A DNA stretch of 64,000 nucleotides, taken from contig CAYLQA010000002.1 in NCBI GenBank assembly GCA_964385695.1, positions 87,310 through 151,309 of the forward strand, in the 5' to 3' direction. The DNA comes from CAYLQA01 sp964385695. GTDB lineage: Bacteria > Desulfobacterota > Desulfobulbia > Desulfobulbales > Desulfurivibrionaceae. Shown in pieces: positions 7,326 through 15,839 of this stretch (positions within the stretch are counted from its first letter, which is position 1; each line of letters starts with the position of its first letter). The position numbers and the translations under genes were made by a program. Below the pieces are notes generated by a model that saw nothing but the letters and a program-made list of their open reading frames with translations, was not told the DNA's origin and did no database searches.

Positions 7326-9114
7326 CCTGCCGCCTGGCCTTATTCTGATCATCGGCGCTCTGTTTGTGCCGGTGCTCTCCGGCAGGTTGAAAAGCCTCTT
7401 TATCCTTTTGCTGCCTGCCGTTTCCTTCTGGCAGGTGAGCCAACTCAGCGAGACGGCCACTCTGACCCTGCCCTTTTTAGACTGGCAGCTTGATCTGCTA
7501 CGGGTGGATAAATGGAGTAAGGCATTCGGCTATATCTTTACTTTGAACGCCTTTGCCGCCTTTCTTTACGGTTTTTACGAGAAAAACAACACCCAGTTTG
7601 TCGCCGCCCTACTCTATATCGGCAGCGCCATCATGGTGGTCTTTGCCGCGGATCTCATCACCCTCTATATCTTCTGGGAGGCCATGGCCATCACCTCGGT
7701 TTACCTTGTCCTGGCCAGGAAAACCCAAAAGGCCTATCAGGCGGCATTCCGTTACGTGCTGGTGCATATCTTCGGCGGACTGGTACTCCTGGCCGGTATT
7801 ATTCTCTATGTCAGCCAGACCGGCTCCATTGCCTTTAATGGCTTTGATCCAAATAACGCCACCGTGGCCACTTGGCTGATCCTCGCCGGTTTCTTAGTCA
7901 ATGCCGCATCCCTGCCGTTTTCCTCCTGGCTGCCGGACGCTTACCCTGAGTCCACTGTGCTCGGCGGGGTAATCCTCAGTGCTTACACCTCTAAAACAGC
8001 AGTCTACACCCTGATCCGCGGTTTTCCAGGCTGGGAGATCTTGATTGTCCTCGGCTGCATCATGACGGTATACGGCATCATTTACGCCCTTTTAGAAAAC
8101 GACATGCGCCGCATCCTGGCCTACTCCATCATCAACCAGGTGGGCTTCATGGTCTGCGCAGTGGGCATTGGTACCACACTGGCCTTAAACGGCGCGGTGG
8201 CCCATGCCTTTTGCCATATCATCTATAAAGCGCTTCTCTGGATGAGTGCCGGTGCCGTGCTGCACCAGACAGGCAAGAGCAAATGTACCGATCTTGGCGG
8301 GCTCTATAACACCATGCCCCTTACCCTTATCTTCGGCGGCATAGGTGCGCTTGCCATCTCGGCCGTGCCGCTCACCTCGGGCTTTACCAGTAAGACCATT
8401 ATCCTGGCCGCCGCGGCCAACCAGCACCTCTTCTGGCCCTGGCTGATCCTGGAAATCGCCTCAGCGGGTGTATTTCTTCACGCCGGTATCAAGTTCCCCT
8501 ACTTTGTCTTTTTCGCCAAGGACAAGGGCATGCGCCCGCCCGAGGCGCCCAAACCCATGCTCCTCGGTATGGGACTGCTCTCATTTCTCTGCATCTATCT
8601 CGGCATGTTCCCGGAAAAGCTCTACTCCATCCTGCCAAACACCGAGCTGGTCAAAGAGACCATGCCTTTTACCTTTTACGCTATTTACATCGAGAACTTT
8701 GCCAAGGTGGTCACCCAGAGCCAGATGTTGATCTTCTCGGGCCTGGTCTTCTTTCTCTTCCTGCCCATGCTCAAGCGGACGGACACCATCGCCATTGATA
8801 TCGATTGGTTCTATCGTAAGGGGACTGCCCTGGTCTACAATGTGTTGGATAGTTGGCTTAATGCCTTCAACGGCTGGACCAACAGGACCGTGGCCCAGGG
8901 GCTGACCAAGCGGTTGGCCGACTTCTTTGCCGACGGCCCGGCCAGGATCTGTATGTCTGTGATCAAGCCGACCTGGGAGATGAGCGGTTTTTCCGAAGAC
9001 GGGGTCAAGCGGGCAGAGGGGCGCTTTCTCAAGCTCTTCCGCTCAGGCAACTTTACCATCGGCAGTACCGCCCTCTTTGCCATTCTGATTCTGCTGCTTC
9101 TGGAGATACTTTAA
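7306..9114 (+). CDS. Proton-antiporter-like subunit, MrpD/MrpA-N type (third of three)
   Basis: 602 residues: a 14-helix antiporter core plus a C-terminal extension (about residues 490-580) with amphipathic segments and a last helix, reminiscent of the extended C-termini of NuoL/MrpA. The helix-5 Glu is present (YIFWEAMAITSVYLVLA) and the TM8 Lys (SAYTSKTAVYTL), but the place of the TM7 Lys-His is occupied by uncharged residues (FLVNAASLPFSSWLPDAY). Starts at one of the ATGs at 7306/7309, with AAGGTGGA at 7292-7299 inside the preceding gene. Last gene of the operon; a ~460-base gap follows. Confidence 0.85.
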   Translation: MMTMMHNLPPGLILIIGALFVPVLSGRLKSLFILLLPAVSFWQVSQLSETATLTLPFLDWQLDLLRVDKWSKAFGYIFTLNAFAAFLYGFYEKNNTQFVAALLYIGSAIMVVFAADLITLYIFWEAMAITSVYLVLARKTQKAYQAAFRYVLVHIFGGLVLLAGIILYVSQTGSIAFNGFDPNNATVATWLILAGFLVNAASLPFSSWLPDAYPESTVLGGVILSAYTSKTAVYTLIRGFPGWEILIVLGCIMTVYGIIYALLENDMRRILAYSIINQVGFMVCAVGIGTTLALNGAVAHAFCHIIYKALLWMSAGAVLHQTGKSKCTDLGGLYNTMPLTLIFGGIGALAISAVPLTSGFTSKTIILAAAANQHLFWPWLILEIASAGVFLHAGIKFPYFVFFAKDKGMRPPEAPKPMLLGMGLLSFLCIYLGMFPEKLYSILPNTELVKETMPFTFYAIYIENFAKVVTQSQMLIFSGLVFFLFLPMLKRTDTIAIDIDWFYRKGTALVYNVLDSWLNAFNGWTNRTVAQGLTKRLADFFADGPARICMSVIKPTWEMSGFSEDGVKRAEGRFLKLFRSGNFTIGSTALFAILILLLLEIL

Positions 9115-9574
9115 GTCTCCTGGTAGACGTAACAATACTAGAGAATCGCCCTTTATCAGAGGGGGAAGCAAAGCTTTGGCGGCATGCTCCTTGGCCCAAT
9201 GTCTCATCGTAAAGGGGTCACGGGTTAAAGCCGGGCATCAGGAAGTTGCTGAGGAGTTTCAAAATCGAACTTGTTGGCCTTTTCATGAGGAGGAGTAAAC
9301 CTGCTCCTTCGCATTCTCGTCGTTTCCGTTACAAGCAACCTGCTCAACTCAGCCTCCAGTAAATCTTCCGCAAGGTCGCGGCCCGCCTTGCCCCGGAGTA
9401 GGACTTTCGGTGAGAGCTGCCCCGGCGCGAGGACACAAGATGGGGGAAAGGGGGAGGTGCCACTATTTTCAGAGATTAACCTACAAACGGGCCTCGCCTA
9501 TCCATAAATAGAACTATCGACCAAGAGGAGATACTGGCCCTCAGGCTTTACCAGATACTCATGAAGTATCCGGG
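9115..9574. other. Gene-free stretch at the edge of an accessory patch
   Basis: No intact gene is visible in these 460 bases. On the plus strand two short open stretches look coding-like but have no start and no clear homology: one ends about 9299 with ...AEEFQNRTCWPFHEEE, another ends about 9577 with ...EEILALRLYQILMKYPG. They may be degraded gene ends brought in or cut by mobile elements; an IS3-family remnant lies 1.2 kb further on. No obvious terminator for the antiporter operon was found immediately after 9114. Confidence 0.4.
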
Positions 9575-10639
9575 CTAAGTAAGGCCTAGCTTGATCGCTA
9601 TTGCTGCAACTTCAGTGCGATTCGACACGCCGAATTTACGTATAATATTCGCGACATGGGCGTTGGCGGTTTTTTCCACCACAAAAAGTTTATCAGCTAT
9701 CTCTTTATCAAGCAGCCCTTTGACCATATACCCAAGAACCTCTCGCTCTCTTGGGCTAAGAGCTCTTAACAAAGTGACGTCCTTTTTTTTCGGACTTACA
9801 AACAGAACGAACCCCTCGTCAGAAGCTTGAAAAAAATCAGCTCTAGCCTTATCAAATGACAGAATTATCGTTTTCCCAAAAGGGGTCACAAAATCAATAT
9901 TTCTAAAACTGAACAGACTGTCCTGTTGTAAAAATTTCCTATGCGTATTTAAAATTTCTCGAAAACAGTCGGGCAACTCTAATTTTTTATTACTTTGGAC
10001 CGGACCAAGTATATGGGCTGCCGAATCATTCATCCGAACAACCCTACCTTTGTTGTCAGTTACCACTACCCCATACATAAACTCATCAATAGATGATATA
10101 TCGAAGTAGTTTGCTCTCACAAGCCAATCGTATTTTCTATACGCAGAAAACACTGACGACGCTATACTCTTTAATAATTTTTTATCCGCAGCAGTAAAGT
10201 CTTGATCTCGTTTTGAATCAAATGCGTATATACCAATTGCTTGCCCTACAGAATCAAAAAACATGGCCTGCATACAGTTTTTAAATCCAACAGGACTAAA
10301 TAGCTCTTTACCCAAACTTGTTTTTAAAAAATCTTCATAAGTATCGCCAAGACTTAAAACAGACAATCCATCTCTTGGTCCGTTTTTGAAGTGTTTTTTA
10401 TAGGGCTCAAAAGAACCAACATCCACCTTCATCAACTTCAAAAGAAATTCAGCCGAATAACCATAATGTATTGAATTCGGGTTAAATCCCTTCACGTCAG
10501 AGAGGCTTGTAATGCCGGATGCATCATGCTGTATATACTCCAGAACAGGCAACATGATTAATTCGACAAAGCTTTTTCTGTCATGAAGGTAATGGCATCG
10601 ACGTCTTAATTCCTGAATGAAACGTTCTATCTTTCCCAT
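9575..10639 (-). CDS. LuxR-type transcriptional regulator with N-terminal sensory region
   Basis: 354 residues. The C-terminal ~65 residues are a LuxR/GerE helix-turn-helix (ALSPREREVLGYMVKGLLDK, then EKTANAHVANIIRKFGVSNR). The middle (about 190-270) resembles a PAS fold (VVTDNKGRVVRMNDSAAHIL) and residues about 60-180 a GAF-like region. Start chosen at 10639 because GGAGGTGTG lies directly upstream; the frame stays open to 10729 without a better site. The gene is clearly richer in A+T than the operons either side and neighbours an insertion-sequence remnant, suggesting horizontal acquisition. Its target is unknown; the closest intact genes are the antiporter operon and the lipoprotein gene. 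Confidence 0.8.
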   Translation of the reverse strand: MGKIERFIQELRRRCHYLHDRKSFVELIMLPVLEYIQHDASGITSLSDVKGFNPNSIHYGYSAEFLLKLMKVDVGSFEPYKKHFKNGPRDGLSVLSLGDTYEDFLKTSLGKELFSPVGFKNCMQAMFFDSVGQAIGIYAFDSKRDQDFTAADKKLLKSIASSVFSAYRKYDWLVRANYFDISSIDEFMYGVVVTDNKGRVVRMNDSAAHILGPVQSNKKLELPDCFREILNTHRKFLQQDSLFSFRNIDFVTPFGKTIILSFDKARADFFQASDEGFVLFVSPKKKDVTLLRALSPREREVLGYMVKGLLDKEIADKLFVVEKTANAHVANIIRKFGVSNRTEVAAIAIKLGLT

Positions 10640-10835
10640 CACACCTCCGCAATCAGACAATTTTCGACATAAGCTTACCCTTAACCAACTAAAAATACTT
10701 TCTATCCATGGCGCTCCTTTTATGCACACTAGTACCGAAAGGTCTTACATCGCATAAAAAAACACACGAAACCGAGAGGTGGCCCCGGTTGTTCGGACAG
10801 GTTGGCGGCGGGAATAAGGTGGAAAGCCATCATGT

Positions 10836-11099
10836 TTATGCCGCCAGTTTGATCTCCGGTCCGGCGTAGCCGGGCCGTGGTTTTTGCCAATATGCCTCAT
10901 CCGGCGTTTTATCGTCAAGGCTCGAATGAGGACACCTTGTGTTATAACCTGAGACCTTGCCGGAGTTCGCTTCCCGTCTCAAAGGCATGGAGGTAATGCA
11001 TTCGTACTTCAGAGAGCGCCAGAGCCTCTCGATCATGATATTATCCATCCAGTGTCCCTTTCCGTCCATGTAGATCCTAACAACATCGACCCCAAAGCA
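10836..11099 (-). pseudogene. IS3-family transposase remnant (C-terminal end, frameshifted)
   Basis: The minus strand encodes pieces of the end of an IS3-family OrfB integrase: DGKGHWMDNIMIERLWRSLK, then, after a shift into another frame, HYLHAFETGSELRQGL, then back to YNTRCPHSSLDDKTPDEAYW. The catalytic glutamate region is at the first frameshift boundary and the N-terminal half with the first two catalytic aspartates is absent. Two frame changes plus a short deletion show that this is dead. A further ~100 bases toward 10740 probably belong to the same element. It marks an old insertion next to the AT-rich regulator gene. Confidence 0.85.
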
Positions 11100-11234
11100 G
11101 GTTAAAATTAGTATAATTACCAATTGAAGTGGCAAGTCGCACTCTTTATAAATGATTGAAAAATTTCAGATCTAAATTGTTAGGTTAATCTGTAGTTTTA
11201 AGGCAACTTTGATAAAAAAAATGGAGGAAAGAGC

Positions 11235-12446
11235 GTGTTTAAAAGATTGGGAATTTTATTACTATCGGTTCTTGCTGTCTTGTTGCTGACGAATTGTAAT
11301 TCGGACAGCGGCTCCAGCAGCGCTTCCAGCAATAACTCGGGCAGCAGCGGCGAGATCTACCAGGTGCAGGCCATTGTCACGGATTTTTTTGGCGCTCCGA
11401 ACATTGCCGCGCCTGATTCTAGTGCAATGGCCTTTTTCAAGGGTCAGCTCTATGTCGGCACCTATAATTCCGCCAATGGCGCCAGCATCTACCGGACCAC
11501 GGTGGATGAACAGACCTGGGAGGAGATCCCGGCCACTGTTGGCGGCTTTGGTGATGTCAACAACAGGGAGATATCTAAACTATATGCCGGCACCTATCAG
11601 GGCCAGGAGGTGCTGGTGGCCAGTACCAGAAACCTCGTCAACAGCACTACCCTGGCCACTGGTACAGAAATCTGGGCCACCTATGACGGCGACAACTGGA
11701 CGCAGGTGAACCAGGACGGCTTTGGCGAAGGCGGCCTCAGGGGCATTGCCAGGGACATGGTGGAGTTTGGCGGGGAGTTATACGTTGCTGTCGCAGGCTG
11801 GGGGGGGCTGGGCGGCGCTGTCTTTGTCTCCAATGACCTCAACGCTAACGGCAATATCGAACCCGGCGAGTGGGACAAGGTCACCACCGACGGCCTTGGT
11901 GATGTCAACAATGATGATGTCGCTGCCCTGGCAGTCCTGAACGGCGAGCTGTACTGCGCCACTGAAAATGACACCGATGGGGCGGAAGTCTGGCGCTATA
12001 GCGGCGCAGGCACGGTCTGGACCCAGGTGAACCAAGACGGCTTCGGCAATGGCGGCGGCCTCAATAGCTTTCCCATGGAAATGGTGGAGTTTGGCGGTCG
12101 CCTCTACATTGGCCTCGAAAAGGACAACAGTGCGGTTGCCGAGCTATGGCGCAGCAGTGAGGACGGCAATACCTGGGCAAAGGTTACGGACACCGCAGAG
12201 GCAGCCAGCCCCATCGCCTATGCCTCTGGCAGCCATGACGCCATTCTCTATGGCGCCAGTTTTGATGCCAATGGTGATTATGGCGGGGCGTACAGAAGCA
12301 CAAACGGCCTGGACTGGGAGAAGGTGCAGACCGACCTGTCTGGCTCGGATTTCGTCGGGTATCTTTTTGCCCTGCAAAACGGCAACCTGTATGGCATGGG
12401 TAGAGGTTCATTGGATGGCAATATCTACCGGCTGACCCCTCCATAA
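11235..12446 (+). CDS. Repeat-containing putative lipoprotein, beta-propeller-like
   Basis: 403 residues from GTG 11235 with GGAGGA 8 bases upstream. The N-terminus is a lipoprotein signal peptide (lipobox LLTNC, Cys21), followed by a Ser/Asn/Gly linker (23-40). The rest is built of four or more degenerate repeats of 50-80 residues with the pattern (W)xxVNQDGFGxGG ... FGGxLYxxxx ... ExWR; the copy WTQVNQDGFG occurs twice almost unchanged (DNA near 11700 and 12021). Such repeats suggest a beta-propeller or similar surface-exposed fold, anchored to a membrane by lipid. Acidic overall, as in extracellular calcium-binding proteins. No enzyme motif was recognised. It lies two genes upstream of the type II secretion operon, which could export it, but that is speculation. 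Confidence 0.7.
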   Translation: MFKRLGILLLSVLAVLLLTNCNSDSGSSSASSNNSGSSGEIYQVQAIVTDFFGAPNIAAPDSSAMAFFKGQLYVGTYNSANGASIYRTTVDEQTWEEIPATVGGFGDVNNREISKLYAGTYQGQEVLVASTRNLVNSTTLATGTEIWATYDGDNWTQVNQDGFGEGGLRGIARDMVEFGGELYVAVAGWGGLGGAVFVSNDLNANGNIEPGEWDKVTTDGLGDVNNDDVAALAVLNGELYCATENDTDGAEVWRYSGAGTVWTQVNQDGFGNGGGLNSFPMEMVEFGGRLYIGLEKDNSAVAELWRSSEDGNTWAKVTDTAEAASPIAYASGSHDAILYGASFDANGDYGGAYRSTNGLDWEKVQTDLSGSDFVGYLFALQNGNLYGMGRGSLDGNIYRLTPP

Positions 12447-12477
12447 CAGAAGAGGAACTTTTGCCATTGATAAGCTG

Positions 12478-12517
12478 CCGGCCCTTGAAGGGGAAGTCCT
12501 CTTCTGGGCCGGGTTTT
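12478..12517 (+). terminator. Possible weak terminator between two unknown genes
   Basis: CCGGCCC and GGGCCGG form a 7-base stem with partly paired interior (GAAGG / CCTCTTC), followed by only four T. It sits just before the ribosome site of the next gene, so it may equally act as a structure-dependent attenuator. Confidence 0.35.
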
Positions 12518-12536
12518 ACGAAGGTAAGGAGAAAAA

Positions 12537-13370
12537 ATGCTGAAAAGAGATGGACGCCAACTGGGTCTCGTGCTGCTCATCCTCATGGTAGGTTATGGCG
12601 CTGGCCTGTTTAGCGGTAACCTCTGGCAGGATGGCGGGACAGCAGCCCATGCTGGCCGCCGGGTTAGGGGAGGCCAGGAGCAAGGTATTGCCATCGTGCC
12701 TAAGGATGGCGGCGCCCTGTCCCCAGGGCAGGAAAAGGCAACATCGCATCTGACACGAAACTCCGGCAGCACGAGGCGGGTTGGAATACTTGGCTCGACC
12801 CGGTCTTCCCTATTCCGGCAGGCCAGGGCCTATAGCCTACTGCCGAATCCGGAGATGATCCGGGCTGCGGTGGAGCAATTGCATGATGACGAACTGCTCG
12901 ATCTGGTGCAGACCTATACCGGCCTGATCCCCCAGGACCTGCCCGAAGATGTGCCTGTTGTCGATTTTGCCGAAAGGCTAGGAGAAATCTACTATAGCGA
13001 CTCTTTTGAGCGGGCCGGCAATCAGCTGGATGACCCGATCCTGGCCTCACATGTAGAGTTTGATATCCACTGCGACGAGGACAACCGGACTGTGGAGGCC
13101 AGGCAAGGCTTTGCGGCTGACAATAGACGGATATACGCATCCTTCGAGTCCTCAGGGTATAATGAAAAAAACGTGATGGTGAAGTGGAGCCGGGTCGATT
13201 CGCCCGAGGTGCTGGTATACGACAAATACCCGGTCAATACCGGCAAAGGGCACAACTACGTCTGGCTGGAACGCCCCAACGACTGGGAGTCTGGCTACTA
13301 CCAGGTGGAGATTTTTTCGCTGGCCGACAACCTCTCCCTAATGGCCCGTGGCGATTATGAGGTGGAGTGA
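12537..13370 (+). CDS. Membrane-anchored protein of unknown function upstream of T2SS genes
   Basis: 277 residues with AAGGAGAAAAA just before the ATG. A single N-terminal hydrophobic helix (about 9-26) suggests a bitopic inner-membrane protein with a periplasmic body. A basic, low-complexity linker (38-95) leads to a small alpha-helical region (PEMIRAAVEQLHDDELLDLV) and a C-terminal beta-rich domain (about 165-277) ending in HNYVWLERPNDWESGYYQVE, which looks like an immunoglobulin-like fold. I do not recognise the family. A strong terminator 100 bases downstream separates it from gspG, so it is not obviously co-transcribed with the secretion genes. Confidence 0.7.
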   Translation: MLKRDGRQLGLVLLILMVGYGAGLFSGNLWQDGGTAAHAGRRVRGGQEQGIAIVPKDGGALSPGQEKATSHLTRNSGSTRRVGILGSTRSSLFRQARAYSLLPNPEMIRAAVEQLHDDELLDLVQTYTGLIPQDLPEDVPVVDFAERLGEIYYSDSFERAGNQLDDPILASHVEFDIHCDEDNRTVEARQGFAADNRRIYASFESSGYNEKNVMVKWSRVDSPEVLVYDKYPVNTGKGHNYVWLERPNDWESGYYQVEIFSLADNLSLMARGDYEVE

Positions 13371-13467
13371 TCCTGCTATGAAAAAAAGGTCACTCGGATA
13401 AGTCATTGTCAACAAATAAGGTAAAAGTAAGGGGCCTTTTAATGGGTGGCCCCACCCGCGCATCCAG

Positions 13468-13495
13468 CTTGTGGTTAAAACACAAGGTTTTTTTT
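13468..13495 (+). terminator. Intrinsic terminator after the 277-residue protein gene
   Basis: CTTGTG / CACAAG stem with a GTTAAAA loop, followed by G and eight T. It lies about 100 bases beyond the upstream stop and before the promoter of the secretion operon. Confidence 0.75.
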
Positions 13496-13560
13496 GTGGT
13501 GACTGTTGGTGAGGATTCTCGCGACCTCGACTTGGGATAGCATGTAACTCCCCTTTTTTC

Positions 13561-13588
13561 TTGACAAATTTCCACCTCGCATTGTAAC
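13561..13588 (+). promoter_or_regulatory. Sigma-70 type promoter for the type II secretion operon
   Basis: A perfect TTGACA (13561-13566) followed after 16 bases by TGTAAC (13583-13588). It is placed between the terminator at 13468-13495 and gspG, giving a leader of about 80 bases. Inference from consensus only. Confidence 0.55.
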
Positions 13589-13673
13589 AAAAGAGGTATG
13601 CAAGAGGGGAAAACGCGGTTTTCGTTGAGCAGATGTTGCCTGAGAGCCGACCCTGTAACCAGCCACCCTATCT

Positions 13674-14108
13674 GTGAAAATCCTCATGAATCGACAAAAA
13701 ATGAACCAACGCGGCTTTTCCCTTATGGAGCTTCTCATTGTCATGGTCATCCTCGGCCTGCTTGCCTCCCTGGTGGGGCCCAAGCTCTTTAAAAACGTGG
13801 GCAAGGCCCAGCAAAAAACCGCCAAGACCCAGATTGAAATGCTGATGAGCTCCCTCAATGCCTATCGCCTGGACGTGGGCAGGTACCCTGGCCAGTCGGA
13901 GGGGCTTGAGGCCCTGGTCAAAGACCCGGGCAATGATAAGTGGGACGGCCCCTACCTTGAAAAATCCTTTGTCCCCAAGGACCCATGGGGCAATGCTTAC
14001 GGGTATAAAAATCCCGGCGAGCATGGCGAGGTGGACATCTTCAGCCTGGGCCAGGACAACCAGAGCGGCGGCGAAAAGGAAAACGCCGATATAGGCAGTT
14101 GGATGTAA
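13674..14108 (+). CDS. gspG: Type II secretion major pseudopilin GspG
   Basis: 144 residues from GTG 13674 (ATG 13686 or 13701 are also possible; none has a clear ribosome site). A class III signal peptide is cut after the Gly of NQRG, giving a mature start FSLMELLIVMVILGLLASLV with the conserved Glu at +5. The body has the GspG features: K-T-AKTQIEMLMSSLNAYRLD helix and the C-terminal calcium-binding style loop with DPWGNAYGYKNPGEHGEVDI. GspG is polymerised into the periplasmic pseudopilus that pushes substrates through the secretin. First gene of the operon. Confidence 0.92.
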   Translation: MKILMNRQKMNQRGFSLMELLIVMVILGLLASLVGPKLFKNVGKAQQKTAKTQIEMLMSSLNAYRLDVGRYPGQSEGLEALVKDPGNDKWDGPYLEKSFVPKDPWGNAYGYKNPGEHGEVDIFSLGQDNQSGGEKENADIGSWM

Positions 14109-14153
14109 CCGCAGCCTCTTTTCCCTTATCAACCATTTCCCAAGGCAGCCGAT

Positions 14154-15839
14154 TTGAGCCAGCAGGTTTTCTTTCATAAATCCGAAAAACTCGGCACCCT
14201 GCTGGTGAACAGCGGCAAAATTCAGCCTCCGCAACTGGACCGCGCCCTGGCCCACCAGGAAACAACTCCCCATCGTATAGGGGAAATCCTCATCTCTTTA
14301 GGCTACATCAGTGAAGATGATCTGGCTGCCGCCCTGGCCGAACAACTGGGCCTTGCTCTCCACACCAAGCTGGATGATGGGGCCAGGGTCATCACGGACA
14401 ACGTCTCCACCGCATTTTTGCAAGAGCATCCCTTTCTCCTCATCGAGCAGGAAGAAGCGGAACAAAATATCCTCGTTACCTCCGACCCCCTGAACCCAAA
14501 TATCATCTCCGCCACCGAGGTCCTGGCCACTGGCCCGGTTAAGGTCCAACTCCTGGCCGAGCCCCGCTTAAAAAAGCTGCTTGCAGAGCATTTTGATATT
14601 GTCGCTGCTTCGGAAGAGGGTGGGGTGGTCATGGATGAGGCGGATATCGACAAGCTCAAAGACATGGCCTCCGAGGCCCCGGTTATCAAGTATGTGAACA
14701 ACCTGATCGATTCGGCTGTCAGCCGCCGCGCCAGCGATATCCATATGGAACCCTTTGAAGACGGGCTTTCCATCCGCTTTAGGGTGGACGGCATCCTCCA
14801 GGACTTTGAGATCCCGCCGCACACCATGCAACCGGCCATCATCTCCCGAACAAAACTGTTGGCCGGTCTCGACATTGCCGAGCGCCGCCTGCCCCAGGAC
14901 GGCAAGATCGGCATGCGCGTATCCGGCAAAGAGATCGATCTCAGGGTCTCCACCCTGCCCACAGTCTTTGGTGAAGGTGTGGTCATCCGTATTTTGGAGA
15001 AGGGCTCAATCATACTCGACCTGGCCAGCCTGGGCATGGCCCCAGCCATTGAGGAGCAGTTCCGCAAGGTCATTGCTGTGCCGGACGGCATCATCCTGGT
15101 CACCGGCCCCACAGGCAGCGGTAAAACCACCTCGCTCTACTGTGCTTTAAACCACATCAATTCAGGCGATAACAAGATCATCACCGTGGAAGACCCGGTG
15201 GAATACCAGCTGCACGGCATCAACCAGATCCAGGTGCGGCCGGAAATCGGCCTCACTTTTGCCCAAGGGCTGCGATCCATTGTGCGCCAGGATCCGGATG
15301 TGATCATGATCGGTGAGATCCGCGACCTGGAAACCGCGGAGATTGCCGTGCAATCCTCCCTCACCGGACACCTGGTCTTTTCCACCCTGCATACCAATGA
15401 TGCCATCTCCGCTGTCATCCGCATGGTTGATTTGGGAGTGGAGCGATTTCTGCTCTCCTCCTCTTTGCGCGGCATTCTGGCCCAGCGGTTGGTGCGCCGT
15501 ATCTGTCCGGAATGCAAAAGCGAACAGGGCATGCTCAGCGAGACCGGCTATCGGCCTGCCGATGGGGAAGACTTTCCCATCTACACCGGCGCTGGCTGTG
15601 ATGCATGCTCCGGCACGGGTTATTCCGGCCGGGTGGGCCTTTATGAGCTGCTCATAATCGATGAGGCCATTGACCGCGGCATCTCCAAGGGGTTGGACCT
15701 GGTTGAGCTGAGAAAGGTTGCCGAAGAGAGCGGCTTTCTGCCCATGTTCAATGACGGCTTAAGCAAGGTGCGCCAGGGTATCACCACCTTCAGCGAGGTG
15801 GTGCGGGTCTGTCGGGGGACGGATAATGGGGCTCTATAA
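14154..15839 (+). CDS. gspE: Type II secretion ATPase GspE
   Basis: 561 residues from TTG 14154 (AAGG at 14141-14144 upstream). Residues about 1-150 form an MshEN-type N-terminal domain (LGTLLVNSGKIQPPQLDRAL). The ATPase core has the Walker A GPTGSGKTTSLY (about 318), Asp box IITVEDPVEYQ, Walker B DVIMIGEIRD and the His box THLVFSTLHTND-like GHLVFSTLHTNDA. A four-cysteine zinc motif follows (CPEC at about 452 and CDAC at about 483). It powers pseudopilus assembly from the cytoplasmic face with GspL and GspF. Overlaps gspF by 14 bases. Confidence 0.95.
   Translation: MSQQVFFHKSEKLGTLLVNSGKIQPPQLDRALAHQETTPHRIGEILISLGYISEDDLAAALAEQLGLALHTKLDDGARVITDNVSTAFLQEHPFLLIEQEEAEQNILVTSDPLNPNIISATEVLATGPVKVQLLAEPRLKKLLAEHFDIVAASEEGGVVMDEADIDKLKDMASEAPVIKYVNNLIDSAVSRRASDIHMEPFEDGLSIRFRVDGILQDFEIPPHTMQPAIISRTKLLAGLDIAERRLPQDGKIGMRVSGKEIDLRVSTLPTVFGEGVVIRILEKGSIILDLASLGMAPAIEEQFRKVIAVPDGIILVTGPTGSGKTTSLYCALNHINSGDNKIITVEDPVEYQLHGINQIQVRPEIGLTFAQGLRSIVRQDPDVIMIGEIRDLETAEIAVQSSLTGHLVFSTLHTNDAISAVIRMVDLGVERFLLSSSLRGILAQRLVRRICPECKSEQGMLSETGYRPADGEDFPIYTGAGCDACSGTGYSGRVGLYELLIIDEAIDRGISKGLDLVELRKVAEESGFLPMFNDGLSKVRQGITTFSEVVRVCRGTDNGAL

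Noticed and set aside
9300..9440. Group II intron-like fragment
   Set aside because: A GC-rich, somewhat structured stretch, but no domain V consensus or maturase frame was found.
9115..9574. Possible small RNA gene (rnpB, tmRNA or SRP) in the long gap
   Set aside because: None of the conserved cores of these RNAs was recognised; short protein-like fragments fit degraded DNA better.
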